A DNA stretch of 64,000 nt from Thereva unica. Taxonomy: Eukaryota > Arthropoda > Insecta > Diptera > Therevidae. The DNA is taken from NCBI GenBank assembly GCA_949987705.1, contig OX465282.1:13566501-13630500 (forward strand). The letters are read 5' to 3'. The notes under the pieces are model-generated. The model saw nothing but the letters and a program-made list of their open reading frames with translations, was not told the DNA's origin and did no database searches. Shown in pieces: positions 1 to 10,960 of this stretch; the first letter of the stretch is position 1; each line of letters begins with the position of its first letter. The position numbers and the translations under genes are program-made.

Positions 1-765
1 TGATCGCAATGATCTAGAAGCATTGACACCAGGGTGTGAAGCTTCCTGAACATCATTTGCACAATCCGACACCATCGATGAAAGCCTCCACAAGCTCAGT
101 AAATCCCAGAGTATCCAACAATCTTTTTGGAAAAGATTTTTTCGGGAATACATCCAAAAGCTGCAGAGGAAACAGATGTAGAAGACTCAGAAAAGGGATC
201 TACAGCGCGGACCTCCAGTCTTGATAAAGGTCAACAGCCTCCCACCATTAAAATTTCCTCTAGGTCGGATATTAGAGATCGCAACTATATAAACACAACC
301 ACAGGCTGCTATAAAAGAGCTACTAGCAACCAACCTACATCAAAGGGTCAAATTTTCAGATAATGTCATTATCAATCAAGCAAAAATTCTCAAAATGCTT
401 GTGCCAAAAAATTTATATACGAAACCCGATACCCCTTATGAAACTATCATCTTTTAACATACACAGAAAACCTTTTAATAAATTTCCGGTCCCAATTTCT
501 TTCAAATAACGAAATAAAAAACCCTAAAAGGACAATATTAATCCCTTCTAAACAGCAAACAAAAAAAAATTGTATCCACGCGCACAGCACACCTTTTATC
601 ATCATCCACGAGTATTTTTTTTTATCTAACAAACTCAAACCCTTTCTTCTAGGGGGTAATAACAACTTCGTAAAAAAATTATATACATAATAATAATGAG
701 GGAAGAAAAAAAATATAGGTTATAGGATAATAAAAAAAAACGAAATTTCTTCAATGACTACATAC
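1..765 (-). other. E75 intron downstream of the first zinc-finger exon (partial)
   Basis: On the minus strand this begins with a good splice donor (GTATGT) straight after the zinc-finger exon, so it is the 5' part of the next E75 intron; its acceptor is off the left edge. Positions 1-360 are less AT-rich and look like decayed transposon sequence: the first few codons read DRNDLEALTPG, which resembles the DLEALTPGHF stretch of BEL/Pao polyproteins, but too little is left to assign. Positions 400-760 are AT-rich with homopolymer runs and no feature I can name. Confidence 0.6.
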
Positions 766-854
766 CTTGCAACCTTCACATGAGTGTACACCATAATGAA
801 AACCGGAAGCCTTGTCTCCGCACACCCGGCATAGCACTGTTGTACCATCAAATT
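766..854 (-). CDS. Eip75B: E75 nuclear receptor, exon for first zinc finger of the DNA-binding domain
   Basis: This 89-base exon encodes [20 protein letters not shown] followed by GVHSCEGCK, the first C4 zinc finger of an NR1D/E75 receptor with its four zinc-binding cysteines (CRVC and CEGC) and the start of the P-box. E75 is a haem-binding, ecdysone-induced nuclear receptor that represses transcription at Rev-erb/ROR-type sites and opposes HR3 during moulting and metamorphosis. The acceptor is a pyrimidine tract ending TTTTCAG just above 854. The donor is AAG followed by GTATGT just below 766. The first two bases (AA) complete a Glu codon begun by the G ending the exon at 18561, giving ELNI-E-FDGTT. 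The exon ends in phase 0 at the conserved CK/GFF boundary; the rest of the receptor lies beyond the left edge. Motif recognition is unambiguous; the E75 assignment over other NR1 members rests on the EFDGTTVLC lead-in. Confidence 0.95.
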
Positions 855-1204
855 CTGAAAAGGAAAAGTGAAATTTAAGATCGATTTTCGGGCGAGTTTG
901 AATGCACACAAAAAATAATCGAATGTATTTCAAGGTACAAAAAAAATTAAATAAATAAAAGGAATAGGAACGTGGGGAAAACACGATCCTATTATTGAGT
1001 TGTCGATTGTGGTTCCGTGTCGCAGCTGGTATGTAATATAAGAAAAAATAGAACAAACACACAAGATTATATAAGTTTCACTATTTTTTTTTGATATAGT
1101 CGTTTTTAAAAAGTATCAAAAAAAACGAAAGCCCGTATAAATACACCGAAACGATTGAGGATAATTGTTGAAAGTAAGAGTTTGATTGGTATATGAGAAT
1201 GGCA

Positions 1205-1274
1205 ACACTGTTCGTATCCGATTCTTATTATCTACACTTTTGTTTCTATAGATGCTCGTTCCTACGAACAGTGT
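1205..1274. repeat. 12-bp perfect inverted repeat
   Basis: ACACTGTTCGTA at 1205-1216 is repeated as its exact reverse complement at 1263-1274, with a 46-bp AT-rich spacer. It may be the ends of a tiny insertion or a chance hairpin. No function is assigned. Confidence 0.6.
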
Positions 1275-1427
1275 AATCATAGTCTTCTTCTTTGCGAAAC
1301 GTGGAGCAATTGGATATTGCCAACAACGTGATATAAAATTCTGTGGGGCCCATAAGGGGCATCAAACGCCTTGCTCCATCCCCAATGGAAAACAGAAACT
1401 ACAAATTTGGGGATTTCGCACGCCAGT

Positions 1428-1660
1428 GTCGTTTTTCTTAGCAGTCCCCCAACTGAGTACTAATCACGCCCAAAGCTGCTTGACTTTTTTTTGTGATTCT
1501 TATGAGGAATCTAAACCCTCTTTCAGCATGCTTCTTAGTTTATGGGGTTCTCATAGGGAGTCTACTACATTGGCTACATGCATGAGGCATGTTTCCTTTA
1601 AATGTTACCCCGGAAAATGGCGTCATCACAGCTGAATTTAATGATTCTTTTTATGTACTT
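1428..1660. repeat. Dispersed repeat shared with 22768-22830
   Basis: The stretch reading CCCCCAACTGAGTACTAATC near 1446 recurs as CCCCAACTAAGTACAAACC near 22793, with similar flanks (AGTGTCRTTT upstream). It is probably LINE-derived, since the second copy lies next to R1-like LINE sequence. The rest of 1280-1870 is moderately GC-rich, looks like old transposon DNA and has no intact coding frame. Confidence 0.4.
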
Positions 1661-1881
1661 TATTGCCAGGGTGGTTCTCGAAACCTGGCCTTAAAATAAA
1701 GGAATTTTCTTCGAGACGAGGGCGAATGTAATGAATGATAACATTTACGGCTCTTAAGAAATCTTAAACACTGCGATACTTGTTTAGCGATTTGGAATAT
1801 GCGGCCGTTCCATCGCATATCCTTGGTGAATGTTACGGCAGAATTACACTTTGGGCCCATTGAAGCTCGAATCGGGCTGCT

Positions 1882-2340
1882 CTTTTTTTTATGTGAAAGA
1901 CTAGTCACAGGAAAGGCCCTTTATACTGTCGACAATCTATTTTATTCGTATAGATTGCAATGTCCAACAGCAGCTCTAGTCGGGGAAGAAAGGAACTGCC
2001 ACAACCTACCCGCGATATTTTTAGTCTACCTACTTCCAACCATTACTATTGCGACTTTGACATCGGGGCATCGAGAAACAACTCGCTGGAGTGTTATGCC
2101 TCCTGAAACGAGTTGAATCTCGTCAAACCAACCGATGACATACGCTTTGGTGGAGTGGGGAAGGGCTAAGGAAGGCTATGACAGAAGGAATCAGGAATGT
2201 AAAGAGGGAAGAAGAAAGAAGGAAAGTTATGTAGGTGGAAAAGTGGAAAAGGCGAAGGACCGTGGGGCTGGCCGGGAATCAAACCCGGGACCTCTCGGAT
2301 AGTAGCCAGTCGCCTTACCCCCTAGGCTACCGAGGCTCTA
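1882..2340 (-). mobile_element. Long tRNA-derived SINE, copy 1
   Basis: On the minus strand the element starts with a tRNA-like head. It has an RNA polymerase III A box TAGCCTAGGGG (2319-2329) and a B box GGTTTGATTCC (2275-2285), one base from the GGTTCGANTCC consensus. It continues through a purine-rich segment and a body of about 350 bp, and ends in an A-rich tail (CACATAAAAAAAA, near 1882-1894). Nearly the whole length matches a second copy at 35149-35608 by eye, with conserved blocks such as the stretch around 2062-2115. SINEs are non-coding and mobilised by a partner LINE. It sits in the E75 intron in the sense orientation. No target-site duplication was evident. Parent tRNA not determined. 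Confidence 0.8.
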
Positions 2341-2369
2341 ATCAGGAATGAGTTCCATGTCCCTGTTTG

Positions 2370-3460
2370 TGGAGTGAGACATACTTTACAATCGTCGAGA
2401 CATCTGGCATACGCCCGAATTTTGGTTCCTCCATAAAAACGGAAGCTGCTGCTCAGCTGCGCCATGTGTCACCGATCGATACAGATGATAGTCGGAAGGG
2501 CGATGTTTGGACCATATGGCGGATGGAGTAGGACGCCAAAACGTTCAACAACATTAACAACGTTTACTTTGTCAAGTCTTAGCTCAAATGGTGGCCGTTT
2601 TCTCATCAATGCCCGCCGCGAGCTGCTGTGATAGTTTTTGTTGGTTACAGCCGCTCATAATATACTACGACAAGCTGGCCCCACAAACTGCACAGCATGT
2701 ACTTTGATCCATGGATATTTGGTTAGGCTGCCGATGTTGATGAATGGGCGAGGTGCCCCCCCCCCTATTTCTACTGTCTTCATACCACTTCTTCATAGGA
2801 GACGATCCTCGTAGTTGGTCATTTAGATCAGAGTGCTCGGAGATCAAGCTAACCAGTATCCTGACTATCTTCTTACTAGTATGTCCACCAAGTCCGTTAT
2901 CGTGTTACAGGAACCGGCAGAGAGAAACGCTTGGAATATGCCAGACCAAAGGGGAACCTTCATCGGTCGAATCGCATAAGATCGTGAATTGGATCATCCG
3001 ATTTACTTGACAAATGCAGTACCAGCTCCCTGTCTTGGCAGGGCGGACTGTCTACTTCTTTATCGCCGTTGAAGTTCTGATGATCAAAACATAGGTGATC
3101 CGATACAAAAAAAACCTCCCTCGCCCTTATTTGTTGTAGTCGAAGCCGCTATTCCCACGGGAAAATAATAAGCTCGATGTTTGTCGGCTTCAAATCGATT
3201 TTCTATGATTCCCAAGTCTTTCAAACGATGTTAAATGGCTCGTTGAGTCATGCCCAATGAATCTGCAAGTTTTAGTTGAGTGTGACAACTGCTTGTTCTA
3301 TTCCCCCCCCCCCCCACCGGTTCGGTCCTTATCATTCATGTGGCATCCGCGACAAGTTCTTTCACTAATAGAGGCCTCACCATAAGTTTCTAAAATCATG
3401 CGATGACGCGCCTCAATCGTAGTTTTTTTCGAATCGAAGAAAAAATCAAACCTTTCGGCA
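2370..3460 (-). pseudogene. mariner-family transposase pseudogene
   Basis: Reading the minus strand in shifting frames gives recognisable mariner transposase blocks in the right order. The N-terminal helix-turn-helix region includes SKKTTIEARHRMILETYGEA, then ISERTCR and LADSLGMTQRAI (about 3440-3200). A central block is KPNIHGSKYML followed by YYERL (about 2730-2650). A C-terminal block is RFGVLLHPPYGPN then PSDYHLYRS (about 2560-2450), around the conserved HPPYSPD / PSDYHLF motif. Mariner transposases are about 345 residues, so about 1.09 kb is near full length. Frame changes, stops and a C-run (3303-3316) show it is dead; the central catalytic Asp region is badly eroded. The terminal inverted repeats were not located. 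Confidence 0.75.
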
Positions 3461-3588
3461 AATGATGCTTATTTGGTGCAAAGTTCAACATTTTCATATA
3501 TACAAATTCAGATACAAATTCACAAATGTTGTCCGATACCTATTGTGAGCTTGGTATCTACCTATATGTTGTTCTTCTTCCAATGTCG

Positions 3589-3846
3589 CTACAGCTCAAC
3601 TCGAACCTTGGCTTCCTCTAATCTTTTTCTCCAGTCTTCTCGATTTCTGACCGAAGTTCTCCAGTTCGATATGTGGAGTGATGTCTCCGGATCTGCTACA
3701 ATCCCATCCTTCCATCTTTTCCTCGGCCTGCCTACGGGTCTTTCTCCTTCGACATTGCTAGTGAAGACCTCCTTTGTCGCTCTATCTTCCGGCATGCGCT
3801 CAACGTGCCCATCCCAGCGAAGTCTATTGAGTTTTATGAACGACAC
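3589..3846 (-). pseudogene. RTE-like LINE, 3' end of the ORF (truncated copy)
   Basis: The minus strand reads RLRWDGHVERMPEDRATKEV, then GRPRKRWKDGI and NWRTSVRNREDWRKRLEEAK before a stop at the end. This is the typical C-terminus downstream of the reverse transcriptase in RTE/BovB-like non-LTR elements. Only the last 85 codons remain, so it is a 5'-truncated, non-functional insertion. Three related tails occur at 13440-13640, 32020-32260 and 33150-33320. Confidence 0.7.
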
Positions 3847-3849
3847 TAA

Positions 3850-6800
3850 GTCTATGACCTATATGTTGTTACTAGGCTAGTATTCCAGCCTTTGAATGCA
3901 GGGCGTCCAAAAATTGCGGTATTTAGTGTAAGAGTCAATTATATGCAATAGAATATTTTAATAAGAATATCTACATCTGATATCTATATATATGTATTGG
4001 TTGTTCCCGAGAGCAACTACTTGCTGTATTGACGTGGACTGAGCACATTGGGGCAGCTCTAACTAATTACAAAATCCTTACAGCTATTTATAGTCCGAAC
4101 ATATCCTGCATGGCTTACAGAAATGTACGTTACATAATTATCCCCCATATGAAATCCACTTATTACACAGTAGTTCATGAATCCTTACTGCATCTGTCAC
4201 AATTGAAATCAAGTTGTATTACAATGTTTCTCATAGTTGGCTCTTACATAAACTGCACTAGCTTATCAACTGAGGTTTCTGATCTGACATTTATGTCCAG
4301 AATTTTACTGCATAAAGTTTTTCATGTGTACTCTTAATATTAAAGAAGCAACAACTAGAAAATTGTCCTTACCCTAGAAAACGGGTTATGAAAGACGACT
4401 AATATTGAAAACACAATTAAAACAGCTTTCTCCTTTTCCAAGCAGACAGAAACAATATGTCAGAATGACAGCTCCTTTCGTTAAATTTCGCAATGTCAGT
4501 GTTCCCATCAGTCTTCTTCTTCCTTTTTTTGATATGATAGTTTTTTTGTTATTATTGTGAGACAATAACAAAAAAAGGAAGAAGAATATTGGTGGTAAAA
4601 AAATATTACAAGATCACAAATGTCAAAATGAAAAAGAGACCAGGAAATCAAATAAAATATTATTTCGAAAATCGTCTTGGGAGTAAAATTTCGTTTTCTA
4701 TTTTCTATTGTTTGAAGTTGAACAACATTTTTTTTTACTTTTTTTTAATCGTTTTTGGTCATGATCACCATTGAAGAAAAGTTGAATGATCTTTCTTAGA
4801 AAATCAAACCGAAAAATTTTCCCACATAAAACAAAAAAATCAAAAAACAAACAAACCCGCGCCGGCAACAACAACAGCCCGTCGTTCGCCGCAGTGCAGC
4901 ACAGCAATTTTACAACAAAATTTACAACTTTCAAGAGAGAAGAGAAAGATTTTTCTTTGGGGTGTATCACAACACTAGCAAAAAGGCAAAAGGTGGCATC
5001 GTGATCGGCTGTGTGAAACGTGAAACATTCATCGGCTTCAGAAAAAGAAAAACACAGCGTGAGCGGCGCATGGAAGAAAGTTACAAAACGGACGAGATGA
5101 AAACTGAAGATTGTATGTTTGTATATATATGTATAAGTATCGGCAAATGAAAGTAAAATTTAGGCCAAAACTTTCTTCGTTTTCGATGATGATGATGATG
5201 TTGATGATGGAGTTCAAATTCCTTGAGAAATTGTTGTGCGTTGTTGTGTGTGCGGTAATAATAAAAATAAAAGTACTTTTAAAAAAAAAGGAGGTGTGAT
5301 GTTTGTTTTTTGATACATACTTAGTTTTTTTTATAAATATCGCGTTTTTTTATTTTAAGATCAGTTACCTTTTTGAGATTTATTCCAGAAGAAGAAGAAG
5401 ATAGAAAAGTAGACACACACAAAAATGGCAGGATTCAAGAAGAAAAGGTCAATGAAATTCGAGTTTTTTTTTTGTTTTGTATCAAGATTTCAAAGAGTGA
5501 AATGACTTTCACCCATTTTTAAGATTTTGATATGAGAGGATAAGAAGTCGTTACACCGCGGGTAGCTGTATTACCTATTACAAATACAATAACAAATAAT
5601 ATTACCAACTGACAGATACAATCCGTTACGGCGATAAAGTTTCGTTAAATCTTCTTCTTCGTTTTTTTTTTGTATTATTATTAATATTTCTTATTTTGTT
5701 GTTATTATTGCTGTTTTTTTTTGTTATTTTGTCTGTGTGCATTTAACTCGCATTTTCTTTTCATTTTTGTTTTTTTTCTGCTACTACTTGTTAAGAGGTT
5801 CAGTTACCGACCGCGTTTTCGCTTTCTAACTGCATTTTAAAAAGAGCTTTGACTTTTTAACGATTTATAAATTTTCTTCCAAGGTTTATTGACATCAATT
5901 TTCACAGCTAGAGGTAGACACAATCCAGAGAGAGTGAAAGAGACAAATGAAAAGATTTTATATTAAGATACACGATAGACAACAACAGAGCAAATTACAT
6001 AGAAATTAACAACAAGGGAAAAGTGTAGCAAAATTTTTTTTAAACTTATTTTTTTCCATTTAATTTTTTTGTTGTTACTGTTGTTGTTTTAATTGTTGCT
6101 GCTCGGTTTTTTTTGATTATTTTTTTGCAAACCCATAACAAAGTGTAAAGTGAGAGTAAAAATTAGAAAGATAAAATGGAAATTGTAACTAAATAGTGAA
6201 ATTTTTATAAATAATAGAAGAAAATGAAATTTTTGCACAAAAATAAATCAACCATAAAACATATTTTTTTTGTAAGGCCTGTGATGCACAAATAAATTTT
6301 TCTTCTTCTTCATTTTGTGGCTTTGAAGTTAGCTTTGACTTTCTGACGCCCATTATCCTGTCCTTGGTCTTCCTGGACTGACTGAATGACTGCGAGAGAT
6401 TATTCCATAGTCGAGTTTTTCTAATTAAGCTTGAACCTAATATGACGTACCGTCTTGTAAGAAAACTGCAGGAATTTGAGGTTACTTACGGCATTTTGTC
6501 ACAAGGCCCTCTAAATGAAAGCGTAAAGTGACAACTTTAAAATGGATTCCGTAAATGCAGATTTCAGGCGATTTATTGGAACTAAGTTCCTTAACGCGGC
6601 TTGCGGGTAGAGTGATTTAGTAGACATCATCATGTAAGAAAATACCTACTGGGAACCAGCCTGACCAGCCTAGAAACGACCAGGTGAGTGCGCAATTTTC
6701 TCTTTCGCACTGTTTCTGTCTCTTTTTAAAATCTTTATGTTCGGGGGTGTTCCACACCTCTCGAACGTTCATCGTCTCCCAAACTCAAATTCAGCTGCCC

Positions 6801-7070
6801 CAAAATTTCACTGTGGTATATGACGGTGCAGAGTCGTCGTACAGGGAGTCTAACTCAACATTTCATCATCCCTCACTCACTCATCATTTTCATAAAAACT
6901 CTCTCCGACTCACTCAAACGACTGTCAAATAACAACTTCGCGTCCAAAATGGCAGAAATTTTGGTGAGTAGCTGTCAAAAGACGCAAATGATATTGACGA
7001 GTGATGTCATCTTCACGTTGAGGTCGGAAACTTTTCAGACCATCCTCGTATTGCAATTTGATTTTGGCCC
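3850..7070. other. AT-rich E75 intron, no gene seen
   Basis: From about 3890 to 6330 the sequence is AT-rich with many A and T homopolymers, CTTCTT/GAAGAA runs and a GATGAT microsatellite (5187-5208). The short open frames look like chance frames. A cruciform-like repeat sits at 4514-4586. From about 6340 to 6450 a fragment (ATTATTCCATAGTCGAG, near 6399) resembles the 3' tail of the LINE family at 10720-10960. 6500-7070 contains no recognisable feature. Confidence 0.5.
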
Positions 7071-7072
7071 CG

Positions 7073-7584
7073 TTGCATATAACCGGTCTACTTCAAATTT
7101 TGCATGCACGTACGCATAGTTTACTCAACTATGCAATCTGACCATTTTATAAAAAAAATCAAGTTGGCAGTTCCAATATGGCGGCCAATTTTTTCGCATT
7201 TGTGCATCCTGACCCCCGACATGAGTATCTAATACGAAAAGGTATGATAGGTAGAACACAATTAGTGGTGTAGCGTCATTCCAAATTCAAAATGACGTAA
7301 GACATACAAATAGACTAAAAAGTAGAAAATATAACCGATCAACTTCAATTTTTTCACATACGTCAAGCGACCTGATAATGCAATCCAACCATTTTGTACA
7401 AAAACAAGATGGCGGCTCCAAAGTGGCGGCGAATTGCGGCAATTGCAATGTTCCCCGACAAACTGACATGGGTATCAAATGGAAGGGCATGATGTAGAAT
7501 GATGTAGAATGATGTAGAATACCCTTTCAAAGTATCGGGTTGCAAAGATAAAAGTAATCCGCCATTTTGAATTCGGAATGACAT
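7073..7584. repeat. Two diverged direct units of about 252 bp
   Basis: The unit beginning with ATATAACCGGTCTACTTCAA at 7077 recurs at about 7329 as ATATAACCGATCAACTTCAA. Both units continue through matching blocks (CAATCTGACCATTTTATA vs CAATCCAACCATTTTGTA; the TGGCGGC blocks; CCCCGACATGAGTATC vs CCCCGACAAACTGACATGGGTATC). The second unit carries three exact copies of the 10-mer GATGTAGAAT (7491-7520). Non-coding; probably an internal duplication of a MITE-like element. Confidence 0.7.
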
Positions 7585-7659
7585 TACACAACTAAAAATG
7601 TCATTCCGAATTCAAAATGGCGGATTACCTTTATCTTTTCAACCCGATACTTTGAAAGG
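7523..7659. repeat. Near-perfect palindrome, 62-bp arms
   Basis: The left arm 7523-7584 and right arm 7598-7659 are reverse complements at about 60 of 62 positions, separated by a 13-nt spacer. The left arm is also the end of the second 252-bp direct unit, so the structure looks like a fold-back element or an inverted duplication. It would form a stable hairpin in RNA or a cruciform in DNA. Confidence 0.85.
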
Positions 7660-8249
7660 ATATGACGATTACAACATAGTAATTTGTTTAACGTCAGCAT
7701 TCGATTACTCAGACACGAAGATCATATCGAAATTTGTTTCATGTTCGAAATGCAACAATTCCCTTTGTTCCCTTCGTATGGCGCTGTAAGTAACAGGTGC
7801 GAGATTTTAACGAACATTCGTCAAGTTTAGGGGCTACGTGAACACTAATGTTCGTTCTATACGATACGTCATTGCATTAGTATTGCTATTTTATAGAGTT
7901 CGCGGAAAGAGAGACCCTAGCCGGAGGGAGTGAGATGAGTGGTCTAATCTGGTATCGCGGGTATAACATTGCCGTGAAGGTAGGAGAGCGTTTATTTCGG
8001 AACAATCACTGTACGAGTAGTAATAAAACATTATTGTAATTGAATGCTTCCATCTTAAAATCGGTTCTCATTAGAAGAAGCTCTGGTTCTTGTTATTGGC
8101 CTCCTCAAACTGAACTTTATATTTTCTTAGTCTTATAAAGTCTTTTATTTGGCTAAATTTATGAAGGGAAAACAGTTCGCCGCTACCATTTATCACTGCA
8201 GTGGTAATTTTTCGTAGGCCGATTGTTGTTCTGCAACCAAGAGTGCGAA

Positions 8250-8660
8250 TGGGACACGCCAACCGCTTCCTCGTACCCAGGCTAAACTAAATACAAAGTC
8301 TGAACGCTTTATCGAATTTTGAGCAAAACTTTATAGCAGCGCTCCTAGGGGTGATTTGCGAAAGTAATGGTTTATAGCAGCGCTCCTAGAAGTGATTTTC
8401 GAAAGTAATGGATATCACCAAACGCTTTCTCGTGCCCAAAAGCCCCTAAATAAAAAATCTGATAAACTCACAACGTATATTACTATGCTTTGTATCGTTA
8501 TTTCAACAAAGCTTTATAGCAGCGCCCCTAGGAGTGATTTAGGAAAATAATGGAGATCACCAATTGCTTTCTCATACTCAAACCCCTTTTAATACAATGT
8601 TTCTGCATTGTAGAGCATAAATTCCTATGCTTTGTATCGAATTTGTAATAAGTCTCTGTG
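8250..8660. repeat. Degenerate tandem repeat with TTTATAGCAGCGC core
   Basis: The core TTTATAGCAGCGCTCCTAGG and its flank occurs at 8330 and 8371 as a 41-bp direct tandem. It recurs at 8513 as TTTATAGCAGCGCCCCTAGG, followed each time by a GTGATTT...GAAA/TAATGG segment. The longer following segment (ATCACCAAACGCTTTCTCGT near 8414, ATCACCAATTGCTTTCTCAT near 8556) is also repeated, giving a higher-order unit of about 140-185 bp. Non-coding. Confidence 0.75.
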
Positions 8661-8789
8661 AGAGCTTCTGTGGAAGTAGGAACCGACTCCAAAACCCACC
8701 CTAAACATATTATCAATTTATTGGTCAGGGAAAGATGGTTAATCCCGTAAACTTTACTCTGATCCTCTCTATTGACCAATATAAACTGA

Positions 8790-10110
8790 CATTTGACAGT
8801 TCGAATTGATCAACTCATGCGTCATGGCGGCTGTATTAAAAGAAAAAGTTGAAAAATTTAATTTCGATACTAATTTCGAAAATTAGTTTATTTTTGTTGA
8901 AGGTTAAAAAAGTGATTATTTAATTAATTTTTTTTGTTCACTCACGCCGAAATATTAGAACAACACACTAGGGTGCCCGCATAGTAATAAAACTATACAA
9001 CAAGAATCCCTTCACTTACTTAATATGGCTTACCCTTCAAAAATTTAAAGGTTTTTTCCCGATAGATAGAACTACAAGCAGCAGCAAAAAAAATATAATA
9101 AGACACGCACCAAAACCAAAAACAAAAATTGTGCTTCGTCATGTCCCCCCAAACACAACGACGTGACTTATTTTCTTTTTTTATTCTTCTTCTTCATCGA
9201 CGAGTGAAGGTCTCTCGACTGTGTTCGTTTTTATTCATAAAATTTATAGCCAGCCTCTTTGAGGGCTAATATACAAAGTTTCTTTTCGTTGCGTTTTTTT
9301 TCTTGTCTTGTATATATTTTTTCTTTTTTCAGTGTCTGATGTCGCACACGTTTTTTGATTTAGCCTTGACCATCATTTGTGTGCTCCAGACTAAGGTGAT
9401 GACAGAAACGAATTTTTTGGTTTTTTCCTATAAAAAATTTGTATCTTTCAAATTATTTTACAAATTTCAATAACAGATGACGCGGTCTGAAGCTTGCAAG
9501 GTTTTTTTTGAGGAGTCCAAGAGACCAAGAAAAAAAAATTGGAAGTAAATTTTATGATGAATTGACAAGCCCACTTTCAAGTTTATGATGTTATGTAATT
9601 TTTTTCTACTCTAAAACAGCTGTTTTTGACAGATGATGGATATTATAGGAAAATATTAAAATGGCGGCCTTTTCATATTGAAGGGAATGTCAGTTTTTGG
9701 AATGAAATGTTAAAAATGTCGGGAAATAGAAGAAAAATCGGGGAAAATACATTAAAATAGTGAAAATTAATTTTAAAAATGGTGAAAATATCGCGTTCAT
9801 ATTTTACTTTATGATCAGGATCAAGAGTGTTTTCGCACATAGTACAGTGAATAAATTTGAACGCCTTGGAAAAGTTAGTGAGGTGAAAACTTCAACTAGG
9901 GCTCTCCTGGCCAGGTTAGCTGAAAATATCTCCGCTTTATATGAAAGTTAAGCTGAAAACCGAGGTTTATCCAATTCAAGACGATCACAAGAATTGGCAA
10001 TACCATGAGCTTAGTTTACACCGAAATTTGCATTAAGATCTTGGTTTATATGCTTATAAGTTGAAGTTAACACAAGCATTGAAGCCAGCAGATCACGCAT
10101 AACGCCGTAC
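8790..10110. other. AT-rich intron, no gene seen
   Basis: This is AT-rich DNA with poly-T runs, CTTCTTCTT runs and short inverted motifs (for example AATTTCGATACTAATTTCGAAAATT near 8858). No coding exon, RNA gene or recognisable transposon was seen. Confidence 0.45.
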
Positions 10111-10114
10111 ATTC

Positions 10115-10250
10115 TCTGATTTTAGGGTTTCTTCTGCCCGGTTACGCAAAACGATCTCATCTGGGGCTTCGAATACCTGTGCCCCTGCCGCCTTTTTTCA
10201 ACTCAAACGACTTGTCACGTCACGCGACTCGAGTTTAGCGCAGGGGCCAA
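10115..10250. mobile_element. MITE fragment related to the fold-back at 14854-15060
   Basis: The right part (TTCAACTCAAACGACTTGTC ... CGACTCGAGTTTAGCGCAGGGGCC) matches the right arm of the element at 14854-15060 (TTCAACTCAAATGACTTGTA ... CGACTCAACTTTCAGCACAGGGGCC). A CTGTGCCCCTGC motif occurs just upstream. It is a non-coding, truncated relative. Confidence 0.5.
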
Positions 10251-10254
10251 ATAG

Positions 10255-10700
10255 TCAAACTCTCCAGTCATACGAGAAGGTTGCTAGAAGATCTTTAGGT
10301 CTTTTAGGTCTAAACCCATACAACCCGTCGTGGAGGATTTGGTTGAATTCTAGATAGACCTTAGAGAGAATATTATCAGGGCCACTGGATCTGTTGGAGT
10401 CTAGCCCTATTAGGTGCCTATAGACTTCGCGCGGCCTGAAGAAAACTCTGTCCATTCAGTGACAAGGGAGTATAATGTTGGGTGGAAGGCAAGAAAAAGA
10501 TGGGGAGATTGGCCCCTTGGTTTACAGTGTCACGAAGATGCGTAGGATGATTGATCATTTGGTGCAGGATATTAGTTTCAGCAAAGAGAGGGTGCCCTGG
10601 CAGAAACACATTGCGAATGTTGAAATCACCCGCAACAATGATTTCGCACGCCAAATGGAAGGATTGGAATCCGAAGACAAGTTCCTAGATAGAGATTTGT
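10255..10700 (-). pseudogene. Jockey-like LINE fragments: reverse transcriptase and endonuclease pieces
   Basis: The minus strand reads YRHLIGLDSNRSSGPDNILSK, the start of a non-LTR reverse transcriptase (SSGPDNI resembles the usual SPGPDGI), and then LHDGLYGFRPKRP, resembling the QxGFRPxRS motif, with the intervening RT domain missing. Higher up (10654-10560) it reads EIIVAGDFNIRNVF, the AP-endonuclease AGDFN motif, with an intact Asp and Asn. The parts are in the right 5'-3' order for a minus-strand element but large internal portions are deleted and frames change. Dead copy. Confidence 0.65.
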
Positions 10701-10719
10701 GGTAAGGTGAAGGTTAGGG

Positions 10720-10960
10720 TTCCTCCTTTATACTACTAGTCCGTCATGTCGTTCAAGTCATTCAAATCATGGTGCAATGTATAGTAATAAGCTTGGTTTG
10801 AAGAGTAGAGGAGAATAGGAAAGGCTAGAAGGGGTTTTGAGGATGTGCAAAGAAATGTCGATGAATCTTACGATGTCGTATGAGTTCGGAAATACTGATT
10901 GCGCAGATTATTCCACAGTTAACTTGTTCTATTCATAAATGAACTTCTAGATCGTATTGT
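10720..10960 (-). mobile_element. LINE 3' tail (shared family tail)
   Basis: The stretch GTCCGTCATGTCGTT ... ATAGTAATAAGCTTGG near 10740-10800 and GATGTCGTATGAGTTCGGAAATACTGATT near 10872-10901 match, in inverse orientation, the tails at 28080-28330, 42460-42670 and 50560-50770. They also match, in the same orientation, 33360-33580 and 57360-57460. The repeated presence behind different LINE fragments suggests a 3' untranslated tail. Non-coding. Confidence 0.6.

Noticed and set aside
2268..2338. Possible functional tRNA gene
   Set aside because: A and B boxes are present, but the acceptor stem does not pair and the sequence continues into a repeated body, so it is a SINE head.
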